A DNA stretch of 64,000 bases from RDXT01 sp033762375 (GTDB taxonomy: Bacteria > Bacteroidota > Bacteroidia > J057). Of the stretch, positions 9,149 through 18,266 are shown in pieces (the stretch's first letter is position 1; each line of letters starts with the position of its first letter). Location: contig JANRLQ010000102.1 of the NCBI GenBank assembly GCA_033762375.1, forward strand, positions 76,403 to 140,402, written 5' to 3'. The notes under the pieces are model-generated. The model made no database searches. It was given only the letters and a program-made list of their open reading frames with translations, and was not told the origin of the DNA. Position numbers and translations under genes: made by a program.

Positions 9149-10876
9149 CTAAAACTTCTTTAAGTATTTGAAATTATCTCCGGACTTTAAGAATACATAT
9201 TGCTCCCAAAATGCTGTATCATCCAGTGCATTATAGGCAAAGTTCCACGAGGTTAGGGTATTAAGCTGCTTGACTATAACATCGCCATAGTGCCAGGTTT
9301 TTTCAGGTAATACTGTAGGTGTAAAATACGTCCACTCGTAGATAGTGTTTTCGCCCTTGAAGGTCAAAAAATATCTTATCGTTTTTTCACCCTTCCCATT
9401 GGTAATCAGGACGGGGTTCAGGATGGCCCTTTTGTCCATGGGGTAAATAAATGCCAACTCCTTATTCAGCGTTGAGTAGGTAGCAAACTCTTCTGGATGT
9501 TCAGCAATGTTTTTTTCATAAAATGGAATAAATAAAAACTTTGATAGTGTGTCTTCAAAAGCCTCATTCTCTTCTTCCAGTTTTGCTTGTATGGCATCAG
9601 CAACTATCTCATAATACCCGATATAGGGTCTGTTGTTGACTTCCAGGCTTTCCCAAGAACTTTCACCATATATAGCCCAATCTGGGTCCTGCCTGAGGTC
9701 TTTTATTTTATTAAAAAGGCCACTCTCCCAAAATTCAGGGTTAAACTCCGTTGAATTTTCTTTGAAAAAATTCCAATCAGCTAAGTTGTAAAAATATTGT
9801 AGTTTCCCGTCTTCAAGAGACGGTGCATTAAAATACGTTACATTTGACTTTTCGTAATACCAATCGCCATTATACATAACGCCTTTGACAATATATGCAT
9901 ATAATCCAGGTATCTCGTCTAAGAGTGTCTCGTCTTGAAGGTTTTTTTCCAGGATAATTTTTACGTGATTGTCTTGTTTTTTGTCTACCAGTGATTTGAA
10001 ATCCGAAGCGCTACCTTTTTTGATGAAAAAAGCAACAAATTTTGATTTTGCAGGGTCAACTACAATTTGAAATTGATCAGATACTACAATACTGCTGTCT
10101 GACTGCGGAATGATGTCTTTTAGAAACGCCGTGTCATTATATGCTGAAAAATAATTCGCTTTAAGTTCGGTATCTCTTAGTTGAGCAAGTTCGCGCTTCC
10201 GTTTAATTGATGGGCTATTTGACAATACCGAATATGTCACGTCTTTTAACGCTTTTGATAATGCATTGTTTACCATACAGTCAATAGATCCATCCACACA
10301 TGCAAATTCAAAACCTGGATTGGTCCCGTCTCCTTCATACACAGCATTTATCAAAAAGTCATGCGTCAAATTATCATATAACTGAACGTATATACTGGCC
10401 AAACCAATACCGTCCCGTTCGAAGATTTGTATGGTTGAAAAATTTAACACATACTGCATATGTTCCTCTGCTGCTATTTCTGCCAATGATGCCGGGTTGT
10501 TGGCGGCATTTTTGTCTGAAAGCAAAATTAGCATATTGGTAAACTGCTCATAAAGTGTATAAGTTAAATACTCATGTGCAGTAAAACTTACCGATTTTGA
10601 AAAATCTATTTTCCTGCTAAAATGTATTTGTGAAATAACTACCTGCTGAAGATTCTCTGGTAGTTCTTTAAATTCAGGGGAGTTGGTAAAGCCCGATCCT
10701 GGCAGTTGTTTAGCTTCTTTAGCCAACCGTTTATTGGCTGCTTTTATCTCATTTTCAAAAGGTGCCTCATATAAAAACTTATGGGGTGCCAAAACCAATA
10801 TTTTGGGTTCGTAGGTTTGCGCGAATGTACTTAACATACATACAGAGCCCCAGATAAGGACTATTATTTTTCTCAT
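9149..10876 (-). CDS. Uncharacterised secreted protein in an AT-rich island
   Basis: 575 residues with a Sec signal peptide ending near LSTFAQ (about 1-19). I do not recognise the family. The N-terminal half (about 20-250) includes PKILVLAPHKFLYEA, which resembles the start of proteins that assemble in the envelope, and a Cys pair (CVDGSIDC, about 193-200). The C-terminal half is rich in Trp, Tyr and Phe (repeated short NLADWNFF-like and ESSWESL segments). Codon use is visibly AT-rich against GC-rich neighbours, suggesting recent acquisition. Palindrome copies B and C lie immediately outside both ends, and tRNA-Leu follows beyond copy C. Confidence 0.6.
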   Translation of the reverse strand: MRKIIVLIWGSVCMLSTFAQTYEPKILVLAPHKFLYEAPFENEIKAANKRLAKEAKQLPGSGFTNSPEFKELPENLQQVVISQIHFSRKIDFSKSVSFTAHEYLTYTLYEQFTNMLILLSDKNAANNPASLAEIAAEEHMQYVLNFSTIQIFERDGIGLASIYVQLYDNLTHDFLINAVYEGDGTNPGFEFACVDGSIDCMVNNALSKALKDVTYSVLSNSPSIKRKRELAQLRDTELKANYFSAYNDTAFLKDIIPQSDSSIVVSDQFQIVVDPAKSKFVAFFIKKGSASDFKSLVDKKQDNHVKIILEKNLQDETLLDEIPGLYAYIVKGVMYNGDWYYEKSNVTYFNAPSLEDGKLQYFYNLADWNFFKENSTEFNPEFWESGLFNKIKDLRQDPDWAIYGESSWESLEVNNRPYIGYYEIVADAIQAKLEEENEAFEDTLSKFLFIPFYEKNIAEHPEEFATYSTLNKELAFIYPMDKRAILNPVLITNGKGEKTIRYFLTFKGENTIYEWTYFTPTVLPEKTWHYGDVIVKQLNTLTSWNFAYNALDDTAFWEQYVFLKSGDNFKYLKKF

Positions 10877-10904
10877 TTCTTCAGATCATTTTTTCTATAT
10901 GGAA

Positions 10905-10940
10905 TCAGGTTTACTAAACCTTTTGGTTTAGTAAACCTGA
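10905..10940. repeat. Nested palindrome, copy C
   Basis: Perfect inverted repeat with 16-bp arms (TCAGGTTTACTAAACC) and a TTTT loop, between the AT-rich gene and tRNA-Leu. The outer base pairs differ from copies A and B on both arms, so pairing is kept. Confidence 0.88.
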
Positions 10941-10947
10941 ATTTTAG

Positions 10948-11032
10948 TGCCCGGAGAGGGGGTCGAACCCACACGCCTTTAAAGGGCGCCGGATTTTGAG
11001 TCCGGTGCGTCTACCAATTCCGCCATCCGGGC
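10948..11032 (-). tRNA. tRNA-Leu (anticodon CAA)
   Basis: On the minus strand the gene starts GCCCGGATGGCGG and ends CTCTCCGGGCA, giving a full 7-bp acceptor stem (GCCCGGA/TCCGGGC) with discriminator A. The anticodon stem CCGGA/TCCGG encloses the loop CTCAAAA, so the anticodon is CAA, reading UUG. There is a long variable arm (CGCCCTTTAAAGGCG), as expected of a class II leucine tRNA, and a normal T arm (GTGGGTTCGACCCCC). CCA is not encoded. Length 85 nt. Confidence 0.97.
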
Positions 11033-11179
11033 GGGGTTGCAAATATGAAAATTTCTGATGGTGAATACAAACCTGTCTTGCGTTTTTTTGACGCAGCCGG
11101 GTAGTCTGTCCTTTTGTACCAAGATTTCCGGCCCATACCCCTGTGCAGCCGGGCGGGGACGGGTTGGTATCAGCTTGGG

Positions 11180-12175
11180 TTAGAGGAGGCTGACGACCAC
11201 CCGCCCGGTGATTTCGCCCCGGAGGATGGCCTGTATTTCGGGCTCCAGGGTGTCCAGCGTACAGGTGCGGGCATACGTATCGGGGGCCGGGAGCCGCCAG
11301 GTGGTAGCCAGCCGGTTCCAGACTTCCTGCCGCACGTCCTGCGGGCAGGTGGCTGAGTCCACACCGAGGAGGTTGACGCCGTTGAGGATAAAGGGGTAAA
11401 CGGTCGTATCAAGCAGGGGAGAATGCACCAGTCCGCAGGCAGCGACAGACCCGTCCCGCCCGCAGGCTTTGAGCAGGGTGGCCAGCGTGAGACCGCCTAC
11501 GGTATCTACCGCTCCTGCCCAGCGGGTCCGGATCAGGGGCCGGTCGCTGAAATCCTGTACAAAACTCCGGTCTTCACACCGGGCGGCTCCCATCTGATGT
11601 AAAAAGGCGTGTGCGGTTTCCTTGCCTGTGCTGGCGATGACTTCATATCCTGCTTTGGCCAGCAACCCTACGGCCAGACAACCCACCCCGCCAGAGGCAC
11701 CCGTCACCACAATGGGTCCCATGTCCGGGCGCTGCCCGGCCTGCTCCAGCTTGTACAGGGCCAGGCCGGCCGTAAATCCCGCCGTCCCGAGGGCCATGCT
11801 CTCGTACAGGTCCAGGTCCTCAGGCACGCGTACGACCCAGGCCGCAGGTACCCGGACGTACTCACTGTAACCGCCGTCGGTGTTCATGCCGAGGTCATAC
11901 CCGGTGACCAATACAGCATCACCCAGCTCCAGGCCCGGGTGTGTACTGGCTGCGACCAACCCGGATGCATCAATCCCTGGCGTATGCGGATACTGGCGGG
12001 TGACGCCTTTGTTGCCCGTGGCGGAGAGTGCGTCCTTGTAGTTGAGCGAACTATACTGTACCTCGATCAGGACCTCGCCCGGGGCAAGGTCCTCCAGTTG
12101 ACGGGTGACAACCTCACGGGTAAAAATGTCTCCCGGATGCTCGGTCACGCGCAGGGCTCGGAAAGGATTTGACAT
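11180..12175 (-). CDS. YhdH/AcuI-family zinc-independent quinone oxidoreductase
   Basis: 331 residues, full length for the medium-chain reductase family. The N-terminal GroES-like domain has YSSLNYKDALSATG (about 42-55) and HTPGIDASG, characteristic of the YhdH/YhfP group. The Rossmann domain has VVTGASGGVGCLAVGLL (about 157-173), the NADPH-binding loop. No zinc-ligand Cys/His pattern is present. Relatives reduce acryloyl-CoA to propionyl-CoA with NADPH (AcuI), but many YhdH proteins are general enone reductases, so the substrate is uncertain. Single gene, with no operon partners. Confidence 0.88.
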   Translation of the reverse strand: MSNPFRALRVTEHPGDIFTREVVTRQLEDLAPGEVLIEVQYSSLNYKDALSATGNKGVTRQYPHTPGIDASGLVAASTHPGLELGDAVLVTGYDLGMNTDGGYSEYVRVPAAWVVRVPEDLDLYESMALGTAGFTAGLALYKLEQAGQRPDMGPIVVTGASGGVGCLAVGLLAKAGYEVIASTGKETAHAFLHQMGAARCEDRSFVQDFSDRPLIRTRWAGAVDTVGGLTLATLLKACGRDGSVAACGLVHSPLLDTTVYPFILNGVNLLGVDSATCPQDVRQEVWNRLATTWRLPAPDTYARTCTLDTLEPEIQAILRGEITGRVVVSLL

Positions 12176-12362
12176 ACTGGGGGGCGTTGATGATGGGTTG
12201 AAACTACTAAGAAAACCCCATTACAGGATACGATATGGAATAATACCCGGGTGATTTTTATCAGGGCCACGAGCGGTTTTTAGCTGATGTATTCATAATA
12301 CTGCCGCAACATAACGGCAGATGAAAACCTGTATATTGGCCCCATATCAATCCGACTTGTCT

Positions 12363-14801
12363 ATGAATCTCTCCCCTCAATGGTACTTGGTGGCGCTCCT
12401 GGTAGCGGTGAGTGCCTGCCAGCCTGCCCCTAAGACAGAGCCTCCGATGATCCAGGCCCTGCGTGACAGCCGGCTCCTGCTGCCTAATGGCTGGCATCTG
12501 ACCCCGGCAGGCGAACACACCCCCCTGGGTGATCTGCCCCTGAACATGGTCGTGTCCCCGCGTGGTACCTGGGTTGCTATCACCCATAATGGCGTAGGGG
12601 AGCAGTCGGTGATGTTGTTTGAGGCGGCCACGGGCCAGCGCCGGGGCATGGCAGTCCTTCGCAAGGCCTGGCTGGGTCTGGCATTCAGTGAGGATGAGAA
12701 GACCCTGTATGCCTCCGGGGGGAATGAAAACCTCGTCTGGGAACTGGCGGTCGTGGATACCGGGCTGGTGCTGCGGGATTCGCTGGTGATGGGAAAACCC
12801 CTTCCCGCTCAGAATATCTGGACCGGCGGCGTAGCGGTGGATCAGGCAGGCGGACGGCTGTTTGCCCTGGGCAAGGAAGACAGTGCGCTGTATGTCTTTG
12901 ACCTGAAGGCCCGGACGGTACTCAAGCGGATAGGATTGCCTGCCGAACCGTATACCTGCCTGCTCTCGCCCGACAAGGCCCGTTTGTACGTCTCCGTATG
13001 GGGGGCCCGCAAAGTACTGGTATTTGATACACCCTCGCTCACGCAGACAGGCGAGATCCCGACTGGCAGCCACCCCAACGATATGGTGCTGACCCAGGAC
13101 GGTACCCGCCTTTTTGTTGCCAATGCTAATGACAACACGGTCACGGTCGCCGATACCCGCACCGGTAAGGTGCAGGAGACCCTCTCTGCCGCCCTGTATC
13201 CCGGCAGTCTGGCAGGCAGCACCACCAATGCAGTGGCACTGTCTCCGGATGAAAAAACGCTGTTCATTGCCAATGCGGATAATAACTGCCTGGTTTTGTT
13301 TGATATACATGAGGTGGGCCAAAGCCGCCCTCAGGGATTTATACCTACCGGATGGTACCCGACGGCTGTAAGCTGGGCTGGCGATCGCATCTGGGTCACC
13401 AATGGCAAGGGCCTCAGCTCCAAAGCCAATCCCCGGGGACCTTCGCCCTACTCCCGGCATGAGGAGGGCGAAGACCAGTACATCGGGTCCCTGCTCAAAG
13501 GGGCCCTGTCCCGGATTGAGATGCCTGACCCGGCCACCCTGGCCGGATATGCGGCGCTGACATTCGAAAACACACCCTATCAGGTAGCCCAGGCCAGGAC
13601 GGCCGCAGGCGAGGCCGGGAATGCCATCCCGCAGTCAGTAGGCGCACCCTCGCCGATCAAGTATATTTTCTACATTATCAAAGAAAACCGGACCTATGAC
13701 CAGGTGCTGGGAGACATGCCGGAGGGCAACGGTGACCCGTCGCTTTGTTTGTTCCCGGACAGCGTGACGCCTAACCAGCATGCGCTCTCGCGTGAGTTTG
13801 TGCTGCTGGACAATTTTTATGTCAATGCGGAGGTCAGCGCCGACGGCCACAACTGGTCCACTGCGGCCTATGCCAATGATTATACCGAAAAAACCTGGCC
13901 TACCTCCTATGGCGGGCGCGGCGGGGACTATGTATATGAAGGCCACCGCGAGATAGCCTATCCCGATGCCGGATTTATCTGGACCCAATGCAAACGGGCC
14001 GGACTCTCTTACCGGAGTTATGGAATATTTAAGTGGGAAGATGGCATTGTACGTTATCCTGACCTGAAAGGACTGGTATCGGTGGCATTTCCGCCCTATA
14101 ACCTGGAGATTGCTGATACCACACGGGTTCGCATCTGGAAACACGAATTTGACTCCCTGCTGGCGATAGGTGCCATGCCCCGGTTCCAGACGATACAGCT
14201 CTGCCGGGATCATACTGCCGGAGAAGCCCCCGGACTCCCCACACCTGCGGCGATGGTCGCTGACAATGACCTGGCGGTAGGACAATTGGTCGCGCATATC
14301 TCCCAAAGCCCGATCTGGAAAGAGTCAGCTATTTTTATCCTGGAAGACGACGCCCAGAACGGTCCCGACCATGTGGACGCGCACCGCTCAATCGCGTTTG
14401 TGGTCAGTCCCTACACCAAACGGGGCGCTAAGGTTTCTGAGCTTTATACCACCTGCTCCATGATCCGCACGATGGAGCTGATCCTGGGCCTGCCACCTAT
14501 GAATCAGCACGATGCCGCTGCCCTGCCGATGTTTGCCTGTTTCCAGGGCACACCAGACCTGACACCTTATGTCGTCAAGCCTAACCGGATCCCCCTGGAC
14601 CAGCCCAATCCGACGGGTACCGCTTTGTCGCGGCAGTCTGCCGGGTTTAACCTGAGCGTGCCCGATGCCATACCGGACCTGATATTCAGTGAGGTCGTCT
14701 GGAAAGCCGTGCGGGGGGCACATGCTGAGATGCCTGCCCCACGCCGCAGCGCGTTTTTGCAGTTTGCGGAGGAAGAGGAGGAAGCAGCGGAGGTAGAATA
14801 A
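12363..14801 (+). CDS. Lipoprotein with YncE-like beta-propeller fused to a phosphoesterase domain
   Basis: About 812 residues from the ATG at 12363, chosen because it gives a lipobox signal (VSAC, Cys at 19). Residues about 40-360 hold seven-bladed propeller repeats of the form LSPDKARLYVS, LTQDGTRLFVAN and LSPDEKTLFIAN. Residues about 420-780 form an alkaline-phosphatase-superfamily phosphoesterase: YIIKENRTYDQVLGD (about 432-446) and AEVSADGHNWS, then IFILEDDAQNGPDHVDAHRS (about 655-675), which carry candidate metal ligands. This two-domain arrangement is a known Bacteroidota family; substrates are unproven. It would act at the cell envelope. Confidence 0.88.
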   Translation: MNLSPQWYLVALLVAVSACQPAPKTEPPMIQALRDSRLLLPNGWHLTPAGEHTPLGDLPLNMVVSPRGTWVAITHNGVGEQSVMLFEAATGQRRGMAVLRKAWLGLAFSEDEKTLYASGGNENLVWELAVVDTGLVLRDSLVMGKPLPAQNIWTGGVAVDQAGGRLFALGKEDSALYVFDLKARTVLKRIGLPAEPYTCLLSPDKARLYVSVWGARKVLVFDTPSLTQTGEIPTGSHPNDMVLTQDGTRLFVANANDNTVTVADTRTGKVQETLSAALYPGSLAGSTTNAVALSPDEKTLFIANADNNCLVLFDIHEVGQSRPQGFIPTGWYPTAVSWAGDRIWVTNGKGLSSKANPRGPSPYSRHEEGEDQYIGSLLKGALSRIEMPDPATLAGYAALTFENTPYQVAQARTAAGEAGNAIPQSVGAPSPIKYIFYIIKENRTYDQVLGDMPEGNGDPSLCLFPDSVTPNQHALSREFVLLDNFYVNAEVSADGHNWSTAAYANDYTEKTWPTSYGGRGGDYVYEGHREIAYPDAGFIWTQCKRAGLSYRSYGIFKWEDGIVRYPDLKGLVSVAFPPYNLEIADTTRVRIWKHEFDSLLAIGAMPRFQTIQLCRDHTAGEAPGLPTPAAMVADNDLAVGQLVAHISQSPIWKESAIFILEDDAQNGPDHVDAHRSIAFVVSPYTKRGAKVSELYTTCSMIRTMELILGLPPMNQHDAAALPMFACFQGTPDLTPYVVKPNRIPLDQPNPTGTALSRQSAGFNLSVPDAIPDLIFSEVVWKAVRGAHAEMPAPRRSAFLQFAEEEEEAAEVE

Positions 14802-14881
14802 ACGCGGGCAACAGACTTTTTTGCTATTTTACGAACCCATGCTAAACTATTGTCAGGGCTGACCGTCCAATCCAAAACAAT

Positions 14882-16198
14882 ATGATTAGCAGGTCTATGA
14901 AAAACCTTTTTATCGGCGTTTTCCTACTGGTTGTACTGGCAGTGTCGCCTGTCCGGGCGCAGGAATTGTATTTTCCGCCCCTGACAGGCAGTACCTGGGA
15001 GACCGTCACACCGGCCTCGCTGGGGTGGTGTGAGTCCAAAATTGACTCGCTGGCAGATTTTCTGGAGGGGCAAAACACCAAGGCGTTTATCGTCCTCAAA
15101 GGCGGCAAGATCGCCATTGAGCGGTATTTTGATGCCTTCACCCGGGACAGCCTCTGGTATTGGGCGTCGGCAGGCAAAACCCTGACGGCCTTCACCGTAG
15201 GTCTGGCGCAGGAGGATGGGTATCTTTCCATCCAGGATACCACTGCGGACTATCTCGGTACCGGCTGGACAGCTGCACCACCTGCCAAGGAGGCAGCCAT
15301 TACGGTATGGCACCAGCTCACCATGACCTCTGGCCTGGATGACGGGGTCGCCAATCCCTATTGTACCCTGGATACCTGCCTGACGTACCTCGCGGATGCG
15401 GGTACCCGCTGGGCATACCACAACGGCCCTTATACCTTGCTTGATGCCGTAATCACCCAGGCGACCGGACAGTCCCTCAACCAGTACATAACGACCAAGA
15501 TCAAAAGTAAAACCGGGATGACGGGACTGTTTGTTCAGGTGGATGATAACAATGTGTATTTCAGCACGGCCCGGAGCATGGCGCGGTTTGGCCTTCTGAT
15601 GCTGAACAAAGGCAAATGGGGCAACACTACGGTTATGGCCGATACAGCTTATTTCCGGCAGATGATCACCCAGTCTCAATCATTAAACCCCTCCTACGGG
15701 TATCTCTGGTGGCTCAATGGCTACAATGGCTATATGGTGCCCGGGTTACAGGTGGTGTTGCCGGGATACCTCTGTCCGGATGCACCTGCCGATATGTATG
15801 CTGCGATGGGCAAAAACGGCCAGTTTATTGACGTGGTACCCAGCCAGGACCTGGTGTTGATCCGCATGGGCAATGCACCTGACAACAGCCTGGTGCCTTT
15901 CCTCCTCAATAACCAGATCTGGCAATACTTTAATGAGGTGACATGCAGCGCCACCCCTGTCACCCCCCGCATCGGTGAGGTACCCCTCACCCTGTACCCC
16001 AATCCTGCCCGTGACCAGATCACCCTGGAGACAAGCGCCCGCTTGTTTTCGGTATCGGTGTATAATATGCAGGGGCAGGCTGTGCTTGAGGCAGCAGGCG
16101 ACAATGTGCTGAATATAAGTCAGTTATCTCCTGGAATGTACAGTCTCCATGCGGTCACCTCCGAAGGTACCGTGATCCGCCGGTTTGTACGGGACTAG
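14882..16198 (+). CDS. Secreted class C beta-lactamase-like serine hydrolase with T9SS sorting domain
   Basis: 438 residues. Sec signal to about residue 26 (SPVRAQ). The catalytic motif SxxK is SAGK at 96-99, the second motif is YHN (about 179-181), and the third region MGKNGQFIDVVPSQDLVL (about 309-326) matches the final strand of the family. A C-terminal type A sorting domain (about 370-438) begins LTLYPNPARDQI and ends in a basic-containing tail, so the protein is probably exported by the type IX system and cleaved or anchored outside. Likely an esterase or peptidase rather than a true beta-lactamase. An alternative ATG lies at 14897. Confidence 0.88.
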   Translation: MISRSMKNLFIGVFLLVVLAVSPVRAQELYFPPLTGSTWETVTPASLGWCESKIDSLADFLEGQNTKAFIVLKGGKIAIERYFDAFTRDSLWYWASAGKTLTAFTVGLAQEDGYLSIQDTTADYLGTGWTAAPPAKEAAITVWHQLTMTSGLDDGVANPYCTLDTCLTYLADAGTRWAYHNGPYTLLDAVITQATGQSLNQYITTKIKSKTGMTGLFVQVDDNNVYFSTARSMARFGLLMLNKGKWGNTTVMADTAYFRQMITQSQSLNPSYGYLWWLNGYNGYMVPGLQVVLPGYLCPDAPADMYAAMGKNGQFIDVVPSQDLVLIRMGNAPDNSLVPFLLNNQIWQYFNEVTCSATPVTPRIGEVPLTLYPNPARDQITLETSARLFSVSVYNMQGQAVLEAAGDNVLNISQLSPGMYSLHAVTSEGTVIRRFVRD

Positions 16199-16210
16199 GC
16201 CATTCATACC

Positions 16211-16245
16211 ATATCCCCCGGCGTTTTGTTGATGCCGGGGGATAT
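16211..16245. terminator. Hairpin between convergent genes
   Basis: A 12-bp perfect stem (ATATCCCCCGGC / GCCGGGGGATAT) with an 11-base T-rich loop, in the gap between the serine hydrolase and the ABC permease stops. It lacks a clear T-tract on either side, so it may serve as an RNA-stabilising hairpin or a weak bidirectional terminator. Confidence 0.5.
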
Positions 16246-16272
16246 ATATAAAGCGAAACTTGAATAAAGGTA

Positions 16273-17148
16273 TCAGGCCTCAGCAGGAACAAGGGGATCG
16301 GGTACAGGGGATTGTTTGCGCCAGCGACTGATCCCCAGCGCGGCCAGAAACTCCAGTCCGATCACCACGGCCATAGCTCCTGCGATAGAACCATCAACCG
16401 CGAGGGCCAGGCCATATCCGCCTACCGCTGCCAGGACACCGAGGCCCGCAGCCCATGCAAGCATGACGGGCAGCCGGTCTGCCAGCAGCCAGGCCGCCGC
16501 CGGAGGCCCTACCAGAAATGCGATCACGAGGATCGCCCCCACGGACTCAAAGGAAAGTACGGTCGTCAGCGAGATCAGGCTCATCAGGGCATAATGCCAA
16601 ACCCCGGTCGCGATACCGACGGATACCGCGTAGGCCGGATCAAAACTGGTTACCAGCAGGGGTTTATACGCCAGCCACACAAACAGCCCGATCACCAGGG
16701 TGAGTCCCCCCAAAATCCAGACCGGGCGTGGGCCCAGGTTCATCTCGCCCACCGTCCAGGTATCGAGGGGGACGTAGGCGATCTCGCCATAGAGGACACA
16801 CTCCTGGTCCAGGTCCACCTGCCCCGCAAACAGCGAAATCAAGATGACCCCCACCGCAAACAAAAAGGTGAATGAAAGGCCGATCGAGGCATCGGCTGCC
16901 AGCCGGGCCCTGCGGTGGAGCCACTCAATGAGCACGGTCACCAGGACACCGGTGGCGGCAGCGCCCGCGAGCATCACAAGGGGGGAGCGACTCCCGGATA
17001 TAAGGTAGGCCAGTACTATTCCGGGTAATACAGCGTGTGAAATGGCATCCCCGATCAGGGTCATTTTGCGCAGGAGCAGGAAGGAACCTACCAGCGCACA
17101 CGAGACCGCTACCAACGAGCCAGTCAGGATAATCCAAAAGGTATTCAT
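16273..17148 (-). CDS. Metal (Mn/Zn/Fe) ABC transporter permease, ABC-3 family
   Basis: 291 residues from the ATG at 17148, which places the first hydrophobic segment (WIILTGSLVAVSCALVGSFL) at the N-terminus. Eight or nine transmembrane helices; conserved family segments include LIGDAISHAVLPGIVLAY (about 32-49) and LSFESVGAILVIAFLVGP (about 197-214). Members form the channel of TroCD/MntB/ZnuB-type importers. The expected ATPase and substrate-binding genes are absent from the window: it follows threonine dehydratase by 42 bp and ends at a convergent gene. It may work with partners elsewhere. Confidence 0.9.
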   Translation of the reverse strand: MNTFWIILTGSLVAVSCALVGSFLLLRKMTLIGDAISHAVLPGIVLAYLISGSRSPLVMLAGAAATGVLVTVLIEWLHRRARLAADASIGLSFTFLFAVGVILISLFAGQVDLDQECVLYGEIAYVPLDTWTVGEMNLGPRPVWILGGLTLVIGLFVWLAYKPLLVTSFDPAYAVSVGIATGVWHYALMSLISLTTVLSFESVGAILVIAFLVGPPAAAWLLADRLPVMLAWAAGLGVLAAVGGYGLALAVDGSIAGAMAVVIGLEFLAALGISRWRKQSPVPDPLVPAEA

Positions 17149-17190
17149 CGTATCATTTCTATCAGAAAAAGTCAAACCAGTTCATACAAG

Positions 17191-18192
17191 TTACGCATTC
17201 AGGAGCCGGACCAGGGTATCAGCATCAAGATTGGCACCGCAGGCGATGAGGCCGACCCGTTTTCCGGTGAGCTCTGCTTTGTATGGCCCCAGCAATCCTG
17301 CCAGGCTGGCCGCACAGGCAGGCTCAGGCGCGAGTTTCATCTCTGTGATCATCAGCCGCATAGCCTCCCGGAGTTGGTCGTCATGCAGGGCCCGCACCTC
17401 ACGCAATAACTGATAACAAAGACCAAAGGAGTACGGCATCGCAAAGGGCGCACCGAGGCTGTCTGCGATGGTATGTACGGCTTCTATGGCTTCGGGTTGG
17501 CCCGTACGGAAGGATCGCTGCATGGAGTTGGCGCCTTCAGGCTCTATCCCCAGGCATACACAGGCGGGCTGGAGATGGTGAAAGGCGCTGGCCATACCGG
17601 CGGCGAGGCCTCCGCCGCCGATGGGAAGGATCAGGGCATCCAGGTCTGGCACCTGGGCAGCCAGTTCCAGTCCGACACCCGCCGTGCCGAGGGCGGTTAT
17701 GGCTCCTTCGAAGGGATGGATAAACGTGCGGCCTTCCGCTGCCTGGATTCGGGTGGTCTCCTCAAAAGCTGCCCGTACATTGGCAGCCAGGACCACCTCA
17801 GCCCCCCATGCCTGACACCGTTTCACGCGAAAGGGATTGGCGGTGGCGGGCATGACTACCTTGGCGCTGATCCCGAGCCGGGCGGCAGCCCATGCGACTG
17901 CAATGGCGTGATTGCCGGCGCTGACAGCGGTCACCCCCCGGGCGCGTGTGTCCTCATCCAGGGCCATCAGGTTGAGCAGGGCGCCCCGCGCCTTAAAGCT
18001 CCCCCCATGCTGGAGCAGTTCCAGCTTGATCCATACTTCTGTGTCCGCTCCCAGCAGGGCTGTTTTTTCCGGAGTATCCCATTGAAAAACAGGGGTGTAC
18101 AGTACCTGATCAGCGATGATGGTATGCGCCTCCCGGATTTTGTCCAGGGTGGGTATTGCGGGAGGTGCCGGTGTGGTGGATGGGGTAGACAT
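17191..18192 (-). CDS. PLP-dependent threonine/serine dehydratase
   Basis: 333 residues, fold type II PLP enzyme without a C-terminal ACT regulatory domain. The Schiff-base lysine is in GGSFKARG (Lys67), the substrate loop is SAGNHAIAVAWAA (about 91-103), and the phosphate-binding loop is PIGGGGLAAG (about 193-202). This short form resembles catabolic threonine dehydratase, serine racemase and related enzymes, which deaminate L-threonine or L-serine to 2-oxoacids; which one cannot be settled by reading. Followed closely by a metal ABC permease on the same strand. Confidence 0.88.
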   Translation of the reverse strand: MSTPSTTPAPPAIPTLDKIREAHTIIADQVLYTPVFQWDTPEKTALLGADTEVWIKLELLQHGGSFKARGALLNLMALDEDTRARGVTAVSAGNHAIAVAWAAARLGISAKVVMPATANPFRVKRCQAWGAEVVLAANVRAAFEETTRIQAAEGRTFIHPFEGAITALGTAGVGLELAAQVPDLDALILPIGGGGLAAGMASAFHHLQPACVCLGIEPEGANSMQRSFRTGQPEAIEAVHTIADSLGAPFAMPYSFGLCYQLLREVRALHDDQLREAMRLMITEMKLAPEPACAASLAGLLGPYKAELTGKRVGLIACGANLDADTLVRLLNA

Positions 18193-18266
18193 AGGTAGGT
18201 ATTGGGCGGAATACTACAAAAGCTTCTGCCAAATCAAAAACCGGATGCGCAATTTTATCCGGGAGA

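Noticed and set aside
9099..11032. Integrated element using tRNA-Leu as attachment site
   Set aside because: No integrase gene, and no direct repeat of the tRNA 3' end was found near the far palindrome.
12261..13460. 399-codon open frame antisense to the propeller/phosphoesterase gene
   Set aside because: No domain; the plus strand has intact lipobox and blade repeats.
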